The notes beneath the pieces were generated by a model. It made no database searches and was not told the DNA's origin. It saw only the letters and a list, made by a program, of their open reading frames with translations. Positions 1 to 7,251 of a stretch of 20,131 nt of DNA are shown one piece after another; positions within the stretch are counted from its first letter, which is position 1, and every line of letters starts with the position of its first letter. Both the position numbers and the translations under genes were made by a program. Source of the stretch: Paracoccaceae bacterium (GTDB lineage Bacteria > Pseudomonadota > Alphaproteobacteria > Rhodobacterales > Rhodobacteraceae); assembly GCA_023254015.1 (NCBI GenBank), contig JALQYS010000483.1, positions 1 through 20,131 of the forward strand, given 5' to 3'.

Positions 1-966
1 CAAGAAATCCGCGTTGGCAACGTCATCATGCACGGCAAAGACCCCATGGTCGTCCTGCGCACCGAATACCAACGCGGTGGCCGCGGCTCGTCCACCGTGC
101 GCATGAAGCTGAAAAGCCTGATCGCCAACTTCGGCACCGAAGTCGTGTTCAAGGCCGACGACAAGATGGACCAGATCATTCTGGACAAGAAGGACTGCAC
201 CTACTCCTACTTCGCTGACCCGATGTACGTCTGCATGGATGCCGAGTACAACCAGTACGAAGTCGAGGCCGAGAACATGGGCGACGCCCTGAACTACCTC
301 GAAGACGGCATGGAAGTCGAAGTGGTGTTCTACGACGGCAAGGCCATCTCAGTGGAACTGCCCACCAGCGTGGTGCGCGAGATCACCTGGACCGAACCCG
401 CCGTCAAGGGCGACACCTCCGGCAAGGTGCTCAAGCCCGCCAAGATTGCCACTGGCTTCGAAGTGCCCGTGCCCCTGTTCGTGACCCACGATCAGGAAGA
501 GGCGCTGTCGATGTCGGACCGGATCGTGGTCATGAACGGCGGGCGCGCCGAGCAGATCGGAACTCCAGCCGAGGTTTACAATCGCCCCGCGACCCGCTTT
601 GTGGCGGGCTTTATCGGCACGCTGAACGTGATCGAAGGGCAGGTATGTAAGGCCGATGAGGTGTATCTTGCCTGTGCGGGTGGACGTCTTGCGTTGCCCC
701 ACAGCTTTGCCGCGCATGCGGGGGAAAATTTCGCCGTGGCGGTCCGGCCACAATCGCTCCGCCCCTGCGCCCTTGACGGGGAAGGGCTGCGCGGCATCGT
801 GCGCCACGTTGAATTCCTCGGGGCCTTCACGCGGCTACATGTGGCCTGCGGCTCGACCACGCTGCTCGTCGATTGCTTCGCCCGCGACCTTGCGGCGACC
901 GTCACAGTTGGCGGTCCCATCGGCCTGACCGTCGCGCCCGACGAGGTGCTCCGCCTGTCTGCCTGA
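1..966 (+). CDS. Chimeric reading frame: elongation factor P (5' partial) joined to C-terminus of an ABC-transporter ATPase
   Basis: The frame is open from base 1 (QEIRVGNVIMHG...), so the gene starts before the window. Up to about base 483 it is elongation factor P, which binds the ribosome and helps form Pro-Pro bonds. The long identical-looking stretch with CTYSYFADPMYVCMDAEYNQ and the end ATGFEVPVPLF is the beta-proteobacterial (Comamonadaceae) type, not the alphaproteobacterial type. At LF|VTHDQEEALSMSD the frame enters the H-loop region of a PotA/FbpC-like ABC ATPase and continues through its C-terminal TOBE-like regulatory domain to TGA at 964-966. EF-P domain III is incomplete. The ATPase lacks Walker A, signature and Walker B. 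Neither half can work as its own family does. Both partners share a Phe-Val codon pair at the joint (TTCGTG), which explains why the frame is kept. An assembly chimera is more likely than a true fusion. Family calls are confident. Confidence 0.85.
   Translation, partial: QEIRVGNVIMHGKDPMVVLRTEYQRGGRGSSTVRMKLKSLIANFGTEVVFKADDKMDQIILDKKDCTYSYFADPMYVCMDAEYNQYEVEAENMGDALNYLEDGMEVEVVFYDGKAISVELPTSVVREITWTEPAVKGDTSGKVLKPAKIATGFEVPVPLFVTHDQEEALSMSDRIVVMNGGRAEQIGTPAEVYNRPATRFVAGFIGTLNVIEGQVCKADEVYLACAGGRLALPHSFAAHAGENFAVAVRPQSLRPCALDGEGLRGIVRHVEFLGAFTRLHVACGSTTLLVDCFARDLAATVTVGGPIGLTVAPDEVLRLSA
472..492 (+). other. Chimera junction with microhomology
   Basis: EF-P coding sequence stops matching its family and ABC-ATPase sequence begins within this span, around CTGTTCGTGACCCACGAT. 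EF-P genes normally read Leu-Phe-Val-x-Gln here and ABC ATPases read x-Phe-Val-Thr-His, so TTCGTG is common to both and the exact breakpoint cannot be fixed. Such short shared sequence is typical of mis-joined reads and also of illegitimate recombination. Confidence 0.6.
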
Positions 967-972
967 GGTGCG

Positions 973-1938
973 TCACAACGACCTTTCCGCCCGCGACCGG
1001 ATGTCGGACAGGACTCTGCGGACATAGGCAATTTGCGCGGTCGCCTCGGCTTTCTCCCTTATGAGCCGCGCTCGCAAGTCCTCGCCCGGTGCCAGTTCGG
1101 TGATCGAGGCGTCGCGGGGCGGAATGATCGGATCGGGCGGATCGGTGGGGAAGCGGTAGGCAGGTGCATACATTTCGTTTTCCTCTTCGCAACCGAAGGC
1201 ACGTACTTGCGGCATTTCTCCGAGCATCAGAAGGGTTGTCAAAAGGGCGGTAAAGTCGATGTCTCCTTTGCCGGAACAGCAAGCACGGTGGGCAAACCCA
1301 CCACGGTCAGCCAGGATCTTCGCATCCTTGATATGCACATCGGTTACAAACGGCGCCATGGTCGCCAAGGCGGCTTCCGGCGCCTCGTAGGCGTTGATCA
1401 TATTGGCAAAATCGAAAAGCAGTGTCAGACGAGGATTCTGCACTGCTTGCACGATCCGCACGAGTTCTTCGGATTTCAGGTCTTCGTGCTGTTCCAGCAG
1501 AAAATCCAGTTCGCCATCAGGATCAAGTGCGTCAAGTTTCCGAAGATCGCGGATCGTTTGATCCATGATCTGCGATACTCTGCCCGCGTAACGAGGATAG
1601 AAACGTACTGAGGTTGCTCGCACGTCACGCGCAACCTGTATCGCCGCCGCTAGGGTCGCTTCGTCAGTGGCTGAGGTCTCTATGTGCACTTCGAGATGTA
1701 GCGACTTGGCGAGATCGGCAAATGCGGCCCGGCTTTCGGGGGCGTATAGCAAAGATCGCTCTTCACCATCTTCAACGTGGATTTTGACGCCCTTCATGCG
1801 TTGGTCATGCGCAAAACTGAGGAAATCGGCAGGGCAAGCCTCGCCAAGCCGAAAATTGAGGTGCCACGCGTAGGCATGGGCAAAGAGGCGAACACCGTCG
1901 ATACGCGAGATCAGTCGTGCGGCATCGTCTCGTGTCAC
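973..1938 (-). CDS. Sugar phosphate isomerase/epimerase-like TIM-barrel protein
   Basis: Predicted xylose-isomerase-like TIM barrel acting on a sugar or sugar acid in the cytoplasm; the substrate is unknown. Barrel strands and likely metal ligands are visible: VRLFAHAYAWHLNF (strand 1), VHIETS, LEQHED, LLFDFANMINA, TDVHIKDAKI and GKGDIDF, with a C-terminal extension rich in Pro and Arg. The frame stays open upstream to an ATG at 2131-2133, but that ATG lies inside the IS terminal repeat. The codons between 2119 and 1940 have low GC at third positions and no family resemblance. The GTG at 1936-1938 is therefore preferred (321 aa). The native promoter, and possibly a few N-terminal codons, were displaced by the IS. 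It converges with the ATPase fragment (6 bp between stops), so the two may once have belonged to one carbohydrate or phosphonate locus. The family is fairly sure, the start is not. Confidence 0.75.
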   Translation of the reverse strand: MTRDDAARLISRIDGVRLFAHAYAWHLNFRLGEACPADFLSFAHDQRMKGVKIHVEDGEERSLLYAPESRAAFADLAKSLHLEVHIETSATDEATLAAAIQVARDVRATSVRFYPRYAGRVSQIMDQTIRDLRKLDALDPDGELDFLLEQHEDLKSEELVRIVQAVQNPRLTLLFDFANMINAYEAPEAALATMAPFVTDVHIKDAKILADRGGFAHRACCSGKGDIDFTALLTTLLMLGEMPQVRAFGCEEENEMYAPAYRFPTDPPDPIIPPRDASITELAPGEDLRARLIREKAEATAQIAYVRRVLSDIRSRAERSL

Positions 1939-2158
1939 AATTTCGCCCCGATAACCACCTGCCCATCGGCAAACGAAAGTTCCATGGCAAGCAACTGCCA
2001 CATTACCAATCGACGACCCCGAGCGTAAGTGTAACGCCAGAACTTTTCGCTTGGACCCAGCCGATTTACAAATTTCGGATGAGCCGCGGCGACCAATCGT
2101 TGTCAGCACATGAAGACATGGTAATCCGCCCATTTTTAACGGGGTGTATCCGTAGAAG

Positions 2159-2985
2159 TTACGCGGCCATTTTCAGTTTCTGTGCGGGTGTGATGCCGCC
2201 GATGCCCATGTTCGGGCGATCATTGTTGTAAGTCCAGAGCCATTGCGTGGCGTGGTCTTGAGCCTCCTCGATGGTTTCGATGATGTATTGGTCCAGCCAT
2301 TCATGCCGGACGGTGCGGTTGTAGCGCTCGATGTAGGCGTTCTGTTGCGGCTGGCCGGGTTGGATGTGCTGGATCGCGATACCCGGTTTCTCGGCCCATA
2401 TCAGCAGCTTGCCACTGATGTATTCCGGCCCGTTGTCGACCCTTATGGTGCCGGGCTTGCCGCGCCATTCGATAATCCGGTCAAGGCTCCGAATGACCCG
2501 TTCGGCGGGCAGAGAAAAGTCGACCTCGATCCCCAGCCCTTCGCGGTTGAAGTCGTCCAGCACGTTCAGCAGCCGGAAAGCCTGGCCATCCCCCAGCCGG
2601 TCGGCCATGAAGTCCATCGACCAGGTCACATTTGGTGCTTCTGGCACCGCCAGCGCATCGGGTTTGTCCCGCTTCAACCGCTTGCGCGGTTTAATCCGCA
2701 GGTTCAGTTCCAGCTCGCAGTAGATGCGACAGACGCGTTTATGGTTCCACGGATGGCCCTTCACGTTGCGCAGGTGCAGAAAACACAGGCCGAACCCCCA
2801 GGTTTTGCGGGCATCGGTCAGACCGACCAGAAGGTCGGCGATCTCTTCGTTCTCGGCAGGCAGCTTCGGGCCATAGCGATAGCAGGTCGCGCTGACCCCG
2901 AAGGCCCGGCAGGCCAGCGCAATGCTCGCCCCACGTCGCCACTGCATTCGCGGCCATCTCCCGGCGTTGAGATGGCCCAGTCACT
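2159..2985 (-). pseudogene. IS3-family transposase orfB, frameshifted
   Basis: DDE integrase-type catalytic subunit (rve domain). The long frame 2159-2947 carries TWSMDFMAD (first Asp), IRVDNGPEY (second Asp) and NAYIERYNRTVRHEWLD (Glu), and ends PAQKLKMAA. Its proper N-terminus, reached by -1 frameshifting from orfA, reads VTGPSQRREMAANAVA in another frame (from 2985). Family members, as I recall them, continue MAANAVA-RRGASIALACRAFGVS. Here GTGGCG-ACGTGG lacks two bases of a GCGCG run near 2936-2942, which throws the reading into a dead frame. Either the copy is a pseudogene or this is a sequencing error in a GC repeat. Without repair no full-length orfAB product is made. Confidence 0.8.
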
Positions 2986-3244
2986 TTTTTCCGAGCGCCT
3001 CATTGAGCAAATCCGTCTGCATGCTGAGGTCCGCATACATCCGCTTCAGGCGCCGGTTCTCATCTTCCATGGCCTTCATCTGGCTGATCAACGACGCATC
3101 CATGCCGCCATACTTCGCCCGCCACTTGTAGAACGACGCAGTGCTCATGCCATGCTCGCGGCACAGCTCGGCCACCGGCACACCGCTCTCAGCCTTACGC
3201 AGGATCGCAAGGATCTGCGCCTCAGTTTATCTGCTTGTCTTCAT
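2981..3244 (-). pseudogene. IS3-family transposase orfA, early nonsense codon
   Basis: Helix-turn-helix DNA-binding subunit. From ATG 3242-3244 the frame reads MKTSR-stop-TEAQILAILRKAESG and then runs through PVAELCREHGMSTASFYKWRAKYGG and a leucine-zipper-like coiled coil (MKAMEDENRRLKRMYADL) to LNEALGKK and TGA at 2981-2983. The family usually has Phe at codon 6; here it is TAA (3227-3229). The zero frame ends GGA AAA AAG TGA, a perfect A AAA AAG heptamer for -1 programmed frameshifting into orfB. A GTG within codon 20-25 could restart translation and give a product lacking the first helix. Confidence 0.8.
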
Positions 3245-3313
3245 TCAGAATCTCCTCGTTCATCTTGCTGAGAAAATTCTACTTTTGCAGCCCCTCACTT
3301 TCGGGGGGATTAC

Positions 3314-3466
3314 CCTTACGACCGGATTGTCGATGTTATGGAGGAGCTGGTGAAGTTCACCCTTCTCACCCGCGACCGGGCCGGATACCTTGTCGACCGC
3401 TATTCCGAACGCAAGGAAAGTGCCGAGGCGCTGATGAAGCGCGTGAACCTGTCAGCCGCGATCTGA
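3314..3466 (+). pseudogene. arsH: arsH 3' fragment (organoarsenical oxidase/NADPH-FMN reductase)
   Basis: Directly beyond the IS end a plus-strand frame reads YDRIVDVMEELVKFTLLTRD, then AGYLVDRYSERKES and on to a TGA at 3464-3466. This is the C-terminal ~50 residues of ArsH, an NADPH-dependent flavin enzyme that oxidises trivalent organoarsenicals. The family is about 230-240 aa, so roughly 80 percent including the FMN site is gone. No start codon or promoter belongs to the fragment. It converges on arsA (33 bp between stops), so it once sat beside or opposite an arsenic gene, as arsH commonly does. The call rests on recall of the conserved C-terminal motif. Confidence 0.8.
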
Positions 3467-3499
3467 GGCATAGGGGCGTTCACCCCCGCCCGGCAGCCC

Positions 3500-5242
3500 T
3501 CAGGTCAGCGACAGAAGCGCCGGCACCCCGACCGGCGGTTCGGCCAGGAAGGGCAAGAGATACATCCGCCGCGCCAGCCCGTCCCGGATCCGCGCGATCT
3601 GGGTCGCCTCGCCCATGATCCGGCGCTGAAGCAGGGGATCGGTCGTTCCTGTCCGCGCCAGCGACCGGTTCACCACCCAGCCCCAAGGCTCGATCTTGGC
3701 CCGCCGCAGGTCGTCCTGCAGGCTTGCAGCCTCGGAGACCGGCGTTGTCTCGGGCAGGGCCACAAGGATGACCTTGGTGTAGTCAGGGTCCTGCAGGCGC
3801 ATCAGCGGCGTCACGATCCGCCCCTGCACCTGCCCGATGTCCTGCGTCATCTGCCGGTGATAGGCCCCCGTCGCATCCAGCAGGAGCAGGGTATGGCCCG
3901 TCGGCGCGGTGTCCATGACGACAAACGCCACGCGCGCCTCGGCCACGATACGCGAAAAGGCGTGGAACACCGCCACCTCCTCGGTGCAGGGTGAGGCGAG
4001 GTCTTCGCGCATCAGCGCGCGGTCGGCTTCGTCCAGATCACGGCCTTTGGTGGCCAACACCTTCTCGACATAGCGCGCCGTCTCGGTCACGGGGTCGATC
4101 CGGTCCACGGTCAGCCCGTCGAGATTGCCATCAACCACCAACGACACATGCGCCGCGGGGTCGGTCGTGGTCAGATGCACCTTGTGGCCGCGTTTCACCA
4201 GACCGACCGCCACGGCAGCGGCAACGGTGGTCTTGCCGACGCCGCCCTTGCCCATCACCATGATCAGGCCGCGCCCGGCCTGCGCCAGTTCGTCCACCAT
4301 CGCGTCGAGACCCGCACCTTCGATCCCCGCAGTCACGACCGCCGCTGCCACTGGCACCTCATCACGAAACAGCGCGCGCAAAGCAGGCAGACCCACCATG
4401 TCGAAGGACCGCAGCGCCACCTCGTCCCTTGGCAAGGCGGCAAGATTTTCTGGCAGCCCCGCGATCACCGCCGCATGGTCGCGGGCCAGCCCGTCCGCGA
4501 CCGCATCACCCTGACCCGAGGCATGGAAGACCCCGTTGATCACCAGCCGCTGGTTGCCCAGACCCAAGACGCGCAATTCGCCTGACGTCCTCGCCGCTTC
4601 GCGCACGGCCCCGCGATCGGCCCGGGTAACCAGAACAATCGACGTCTGCGCCGGATCAGACAGGGTGGCCAGTGCGATCTTGAACCGCTCTTCCTGCATT
4701 TTCAGCCCGGAGTGCGGCCCAAGGCAGGAGGCACCGCGATCATTGCCCTTCAGGAAACCCGTCCAGGCACGCGGCAGGCTCAGCAGGCGCAGCGTATGCC
4801 CCGTGGGCGCGGTGTCGAAGATCACATGATCGAAACCTGCGGCATCCCCCGCCAGTAGGCCGACGAACTCGTCAAAGGCCGCGATCTCGATGGTGCAGGC
4901 CCCGGAAAGCTGTTCGCGCACAGTGGCGCGGTCCTCATTGGTCGCCTCTGGCCCCATCTGGTCAAGGACACGGAGACGGTAATCCTCCGCCGCCTTGTCG
5001 GGGTCGATGTTCATCGCAAAAAGGCCCGGCGCATCCGGCACGGGCATTGGCTGATCCGACAGCGCCACCCCAAGCATTTCGTCAAGGTTCGAGGCTGGAT
5101 CCGTGCTGACCAACAGCACCCGCTTTCCATCATCAGCAAGAGACAGCGCCACCGCGCAACTGAGCGAGGTCTTCCCCACCCCGCCTTTGCCCGTGAAGAA
5201 AAGGTAACGGGTGGCGACCTGAAACGGTGCGGATGTGATCAA
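3500..5242 (-). CDS. arsA: ArsA, arsenite/antimonite-stimulated pump ATPase
   Basis: Cytoplasmic two-domain ATPase that energises an ArsB-type arsenite exporter. Each half has a deviant Walker A (GKGGVGKT at residues 18-25 and 331-338) and the DTAPTGHT switch motif (143-150 and 444-451). The three cysteines that bind As(III)/Sb(III) in plasmid R773 ArsA (113, 172, 422) are matched by Cys116 (GACTIEIAAF), Cys173 (GASCLGPHSG) and Cys419 (SPCTEEVAVF). The length of 580 aa is normal. The start is TTG at 5240-5242 with AGGAGG six bases upstream, a strong ribosome site that settles the choice. It is the last gene of the minus-strand cluster, 91 bp after the small 55-aa gene. No arsB, arsD, arsR or arsC is in the window, so its membrane partner must be elsewhere. 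Confidence 0.93.
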   Translation of the reverse strand: MITSAPFQVATRYLFFTGKGGVGKTSLSCAVALSLADDGKRVLLVSTDPASNLDEMLGVALSDQPMPVPDAPGLFAMNIDPDKAAEDYRLRVLDQMGPEATNEDRATVREQLSGACTIEIAAFDEFVGLLAGDAAGFDHVIFDTAPTGHTLRLLSLPRAWTGFLKGNDRGASCLGPHSGLKMQEERFKIALATLSDPAQTSIVLVTRADRGAVREAARTSGELRVLGLGNQRLVINGVFHASGQGDAVADGLARDHAAVIAGLPENLAALPRDEVALRSFDMVGLPALRALFRDEVPVAAAVVTAGIEGAGLDAMVDELAQAGRGLIMVMGKGGVGKTTVAAAVAVGLVKRGHKVHLTTTDPAAHVSLVVDGNLDGLTVDRIDPVTETARYVEKVLATKGRDLDEADRALMREDLASPCTEEVAVFHAFSRIVAEARVAFVVMDTAPTGHTLLLLDATGAYHRQMTQDIGQVQGRIVTPLMRLQDPDYTKVILVALPETTPVSEAASLQDDLRRAKIEPWGWVVNRSLARTGTTDPLLQRRIMGEATQIARIRDGLARRMYLLPFLAEPPVGVPALLSLT

Positions 5243-5333
5243 TTGGAACCTCCTGACGACCCGATCACGCTACCCCGGGGCAGCGCATGAGGAGGATGAC
5301 CTGTATCGAGGCCCGCCGCAACCTGACGAAGAG

Positions 5334-5501
5334 TCAGCCGTCATCAATGGCTGGGGCGGCAAATAGCGTTCCCCGGTTCGGGATTGCCGCCTCTGCCTGA
5401 CCCATCGCCTCCCGCGCCTCGGGCCCGACATCGCGGACGCCGGTCGCGATGTTGACCGCGCGTTTCCATGTTTCTCTCGTCCGATTTAGGACGGCGATCA
5501 T
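5334..5501 (-). CDS. Small 55-aa protein of unknown function
   Basis: The frame runs from ATG 5499-5501 to TGA 5334-5336 and encodes MIAVLNRTRETWKRAVNIAT followed by a Glu/Ala-rich middle (GPEAREAMGQAEAA) and the end FAAPAIDDG. Its ATG overlaps the stop of the upstream flippase-like gene as ATGA, which suggests translational coupling and is the main reason to believe it. There is no signal peptide, membrane segment or cysteine. I do not recognise a family. It could also be the stub of a longer gene that has lost its 3' part, because the 91 bp to arsA are not obviously coding. Confidence 0.5.
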   Translation of the reverse strand: MIAVLNRTRETWKRAVNIATGVRDVGPEAREAMGQAEAAIPNRGTLFAAPAIDDG

Positions 5502-6460
5502 GGCTGGACCTCGGGTTTGAAGTCAGGTGCACCGATGTGTGCGGGGCGATTTGACAGAAGGAACAGCGGCGCACCCGGCAGGCTGATCAGCGCGACCAGG
5601 GCGAAGAAGGCAAGCGACACCGCCACCGCATCCGCCATCGGCACGCCGGCGAAGGCGAAGAAATAGGCATAGGCCGCCTCTCGCAGGCCGAAGCCCGACA
5701 GAGACAGGGGCAGCATCGTCAGGGCAAAAATCATTGGCGTGAAGATCAGGCAGGCCCCCAGCCCCACCGGAACACCAAGCGCCCAGAAGAGCGCGGCATT
5801 CACCGCCGCAACAAGGCACTGGAACAAGACCGAAAGCGCCAGAACCGGCCCGAGGATGCGCAGATCCGAAAGCCCCGCCCGGATCGCCCGCAGTGTTCCG
5901 GACGTGCCCGCCGCCCATCCGGCGGGCAGAACCGCCCGCACGGCCCCGTCCGCCAAACGCGGCAAAAGCATCACCCCGATCAGACCAAGATTGATGCCAA
6001 GGAAAGACGCGACCGGCAGGGCAAAGCGCTCTGGATCGGGCAGGAACACCAGCCCGATCGCCGCTGTCAGCCCCAGCCCAGCACCGGCGATCAGCCGCTC
6101 GGTCACGACGGACCCCACGGCTTCTGGCACTTCGCCCGTGTCGCGGGTCGTGGCCCAGGCCCGGACGGCATCACCGCCCACGGTGCCGGGCAGCAGGTTG
6201 TTGAAGAACAGCCCGACAAGGTAATGCCGCGTCAGTCGCAGCGCGGGCAGGGGATGCCCGCGACGGGCAAGGATCACCCCCCACTTCAGGACCGACACCG
6301 CGATCGCGGCAACCACCGCCGCGCCTGCCATCGCAAGGCCCTTTGGCGACAGCGCCGCCATCCGCTCTGGCACGCCGCCAAGGTCCACGACCCATGCCAG
6401 CGCCGCCAACAGACCTGCACTCCCGGCCGCCTTCAATGCGATTTGCCGGCGCCCGCTCAT
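5498..6460 (-). CDS. LPG-synthase-TM/UPF0104-type integral membrane protein (flippase-like)
   Basis: Inner-membrane protein of 320 aa with about eight hydrophobic segments. It matches the flippase-like transmembrane domain of lysylphosphatidylglycerol synthase (PF03706). The hallmarks are FFNNLLPGTVGGDAVRAW near residues 95-112 and LPLSLSGFGLREAAYAYF near 255-272. The soluble aminoacyl-transferase domain of MprF is absent, so it is more likely a lipid- or polyprenyl-carrier transporter than a lysyl transferase. The ATG at 6458-6460 has GGAGG upstream and overlaps the VTT stop as ATGA. The same frame stays open further upstream to 7108, but that part is antisense-like shadow across the VTT gene and is not used. 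Confidence 0.85.
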   Translation of the reverse strand: MSGRRQIALKAAGSAGLLAALAWVVDLGGVPERMAALSPKGLAMAGAAVVAAIAVSVLKWGVILARRGHPLPALRLTRHYLVGLFFNNLLPGTVGGDAVRAWATTRDTGEVPEAVGSVVTERLIAGAGLGLTAAIGLVFLPDPERFALPVASFLGINLGLIGVMLLPRLADGAVRAVLPAGWAAGTSGTLRAIRAGLSDLRILGPVLALSVLFQCLVAAVNAALFWALGVPVGLGACLIFTPMIFALTMLPLSLSGFGLREAAYAYFFAFAGVPMADAVAVSLAFFALVALISLPGAPLFLLSNRPAHIGAPDFKPEVQP

Positions 6461-7176
6461 TCCCCCGCCTCCGCCGCAAAGCGCCGCCGCAGACGCGGGG
6501 CGATGGCAACCGACAGCACGGCCAGCGCCGCCGCGATGGAAAAGCCCCAGAACACCGCCCGCAACCCGCCCGACACGCTTTGCCCAAGCCAGGAATAAAG
6601 CAGCGTCGCGGGCAACTGCCCAACCCCGGTGGCGATCAGGAAGCGCGAAAACCGCATCGGCGTCAGCCCCGCCGCATAGCTGACCACATCGAAACTGACG
6701 AAAGGCAGCAGCCGCGCGACAAGGATGGAATGCGTCCCGAACCGCTCGAAAAACCGGTCGGTCGTCGCAAGCATGGCGCTTCCGCCTGCCAACCGCTCGA
6801 CCGCCGGACGCCCCAGAACCCGCGCCAGCCAGAAGCAGAGCGCCGCCCCCGCCATCGCACTGGCCCATGACAAGGCCGCGCCCCAGAACCAGCCGAAGAT
6901 CATCCCATTCGCGAAGGTGAGCAGGAAGGCCGGGATCGGGGCCGCCACCGATTGCAGGATCATCAAGGCAGCCGACACCACCGGTGCCCAGATGCCGAAG
7001 GACCGCAGATAGTCGATCAGGGCGGCAATGGCCGCGTCGATATCCGCCGTCGTCAGGATGCCGACCGTCCTCTGCGCCGCCTCCCGCAGATCGGGGAACA
7101 TGAGCCAAGCCGCCACTGGCAAGCCAAGGGCCAGGAACACCGCCAGAACGGCGGTGCGGGAAGGTCTGTATGTCAT
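6457..7176 (-). CDS. TVP38/TMEM64 family membrane protein (VTT domain)
   Basis: Inner-membrane protein of 239 aa of the DedA/VTT superfamily, whose members are implicated in lipid scrambling and transport. An N-terminal membrane anchor (TAVLAVFLALGLPVAAWLMF) is followed by the VTT core: PAFLLTFANGMIFGWFWGAA, then ARLLPFVSFDVVSYAAG and FLIATGVGQLPATLLYS. The start at ATG 7174-7176 begins MTYRPSRT just before the first membrane helix. An upstream in-frame codon at 7248 would read through the hairpin and add a basic, unconserved leader. It lies 75 bp after the rhodanese stop, with a hairpin between, and overlaps the next gene by ATGA. VTT proteins recur beside sulfur, selenium and arsenic genes, which fits this neighbourhood; a direct role in metalloid handling is inference. 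Confidence 0.87.
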   Translation of the reverse strand: MTYRPSRTAVLAVFLALGLPVAAWLMFPDLREAAQRTVGILTTADIDAAIAALIDYLRSFGIWAPVVSAALMILQSVAAPIPAFLLTFANGMIFGWFWGAALSWASAMAGAALCFWLARVLGRPAVERLAGGSAMLATTDRFFERFGTHSILVARLLPFVSFDVVSYAAGLTPMRFSRFLIATGVGQLPATLLYSWLGQSVSGGLRAVFWGFSIAAALAVLSVAIAPRLRRRFAAEAGE

Positions 7177-7215
7177 CTTGTCCGCCAAGGCGCGGGCCGA
7201 CCGCGCCGCAAAGGG

Positions 7216-7243
7216 GCGGCGGTCAGGTTTCCCCGACCGCCGC
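7216..7243 (-). terminator. Strong hairpin after the rhodanese gene
   Basis: GCGGCGGTC (7216-7224) and GACCGCCGC (7235-7243) form a perfect 9-bp stem around a 10-base loop, 8 bp beyond the rhodanese stop. On the minus strand it is followed only by CCCCTTT, not a long T run, so it may act as an attenuator or RNA-stabilising structure rather than a full terminator. It would leave more rhodanese message than downstream message. Confidence 0.55.
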
Positions 7244-7251
7244 GGCAAAGG

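Larger units (their letters stand above)
2119..3315 (-). mobile_element. Decayed IS3-family insertion sequence
   Basis: Two overlapping transposase frames (orfA upstream, orfB downstream, both minus) with an A6G slippery run are the IS3-family layout. The outer ends pair imperfectly. The left side begins TGGTAATCCGCCC (2119-2131) and the right side, read inward, begins GGGTAATCCCCCC (3315-3303). Further in, GGGG...GTAGAA occurs on both sides (2141-2156 and 3294-3278). Both genes carry lesions, so the copy should be inactive. No matching target-site duplication is seen outside the ends. The left neighbour is the isomerase and the right neighbour is a truncated arsH, which suggests an IS-linked deletion rather than a simple insertion. 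The exact ends are uncertain by a few bases. Confidence 0.85.

Noticed and set aside
1..966. A functional EF-P/ABC fusion protein
   Set aside because: Both halves lack essential parts and come from different lineages; chimera is the simpler explanation.
2243..3271. Plus-strand frame of 342 codons opposite the IS3 transposase
   Set aside because: Antisense shadow of orfB; the minus strand has all catalytic motifs.
3471..3490. Possible terminator GGGG-loop-CCCC between arsH fragment and arsA
   Set aside because: Stem of only four pairs with no T-run; not distinguishable from chance in GC-rich DNA.
5498..7108. Extended 536-codon start for the LPG-type membrane protein
   Set aside because: The first ~215 codons overlap the VTT gene and read as Gly/Arg-rich nonsense; the ATG at 6460 has a ribosome site and an ATGA overlap.
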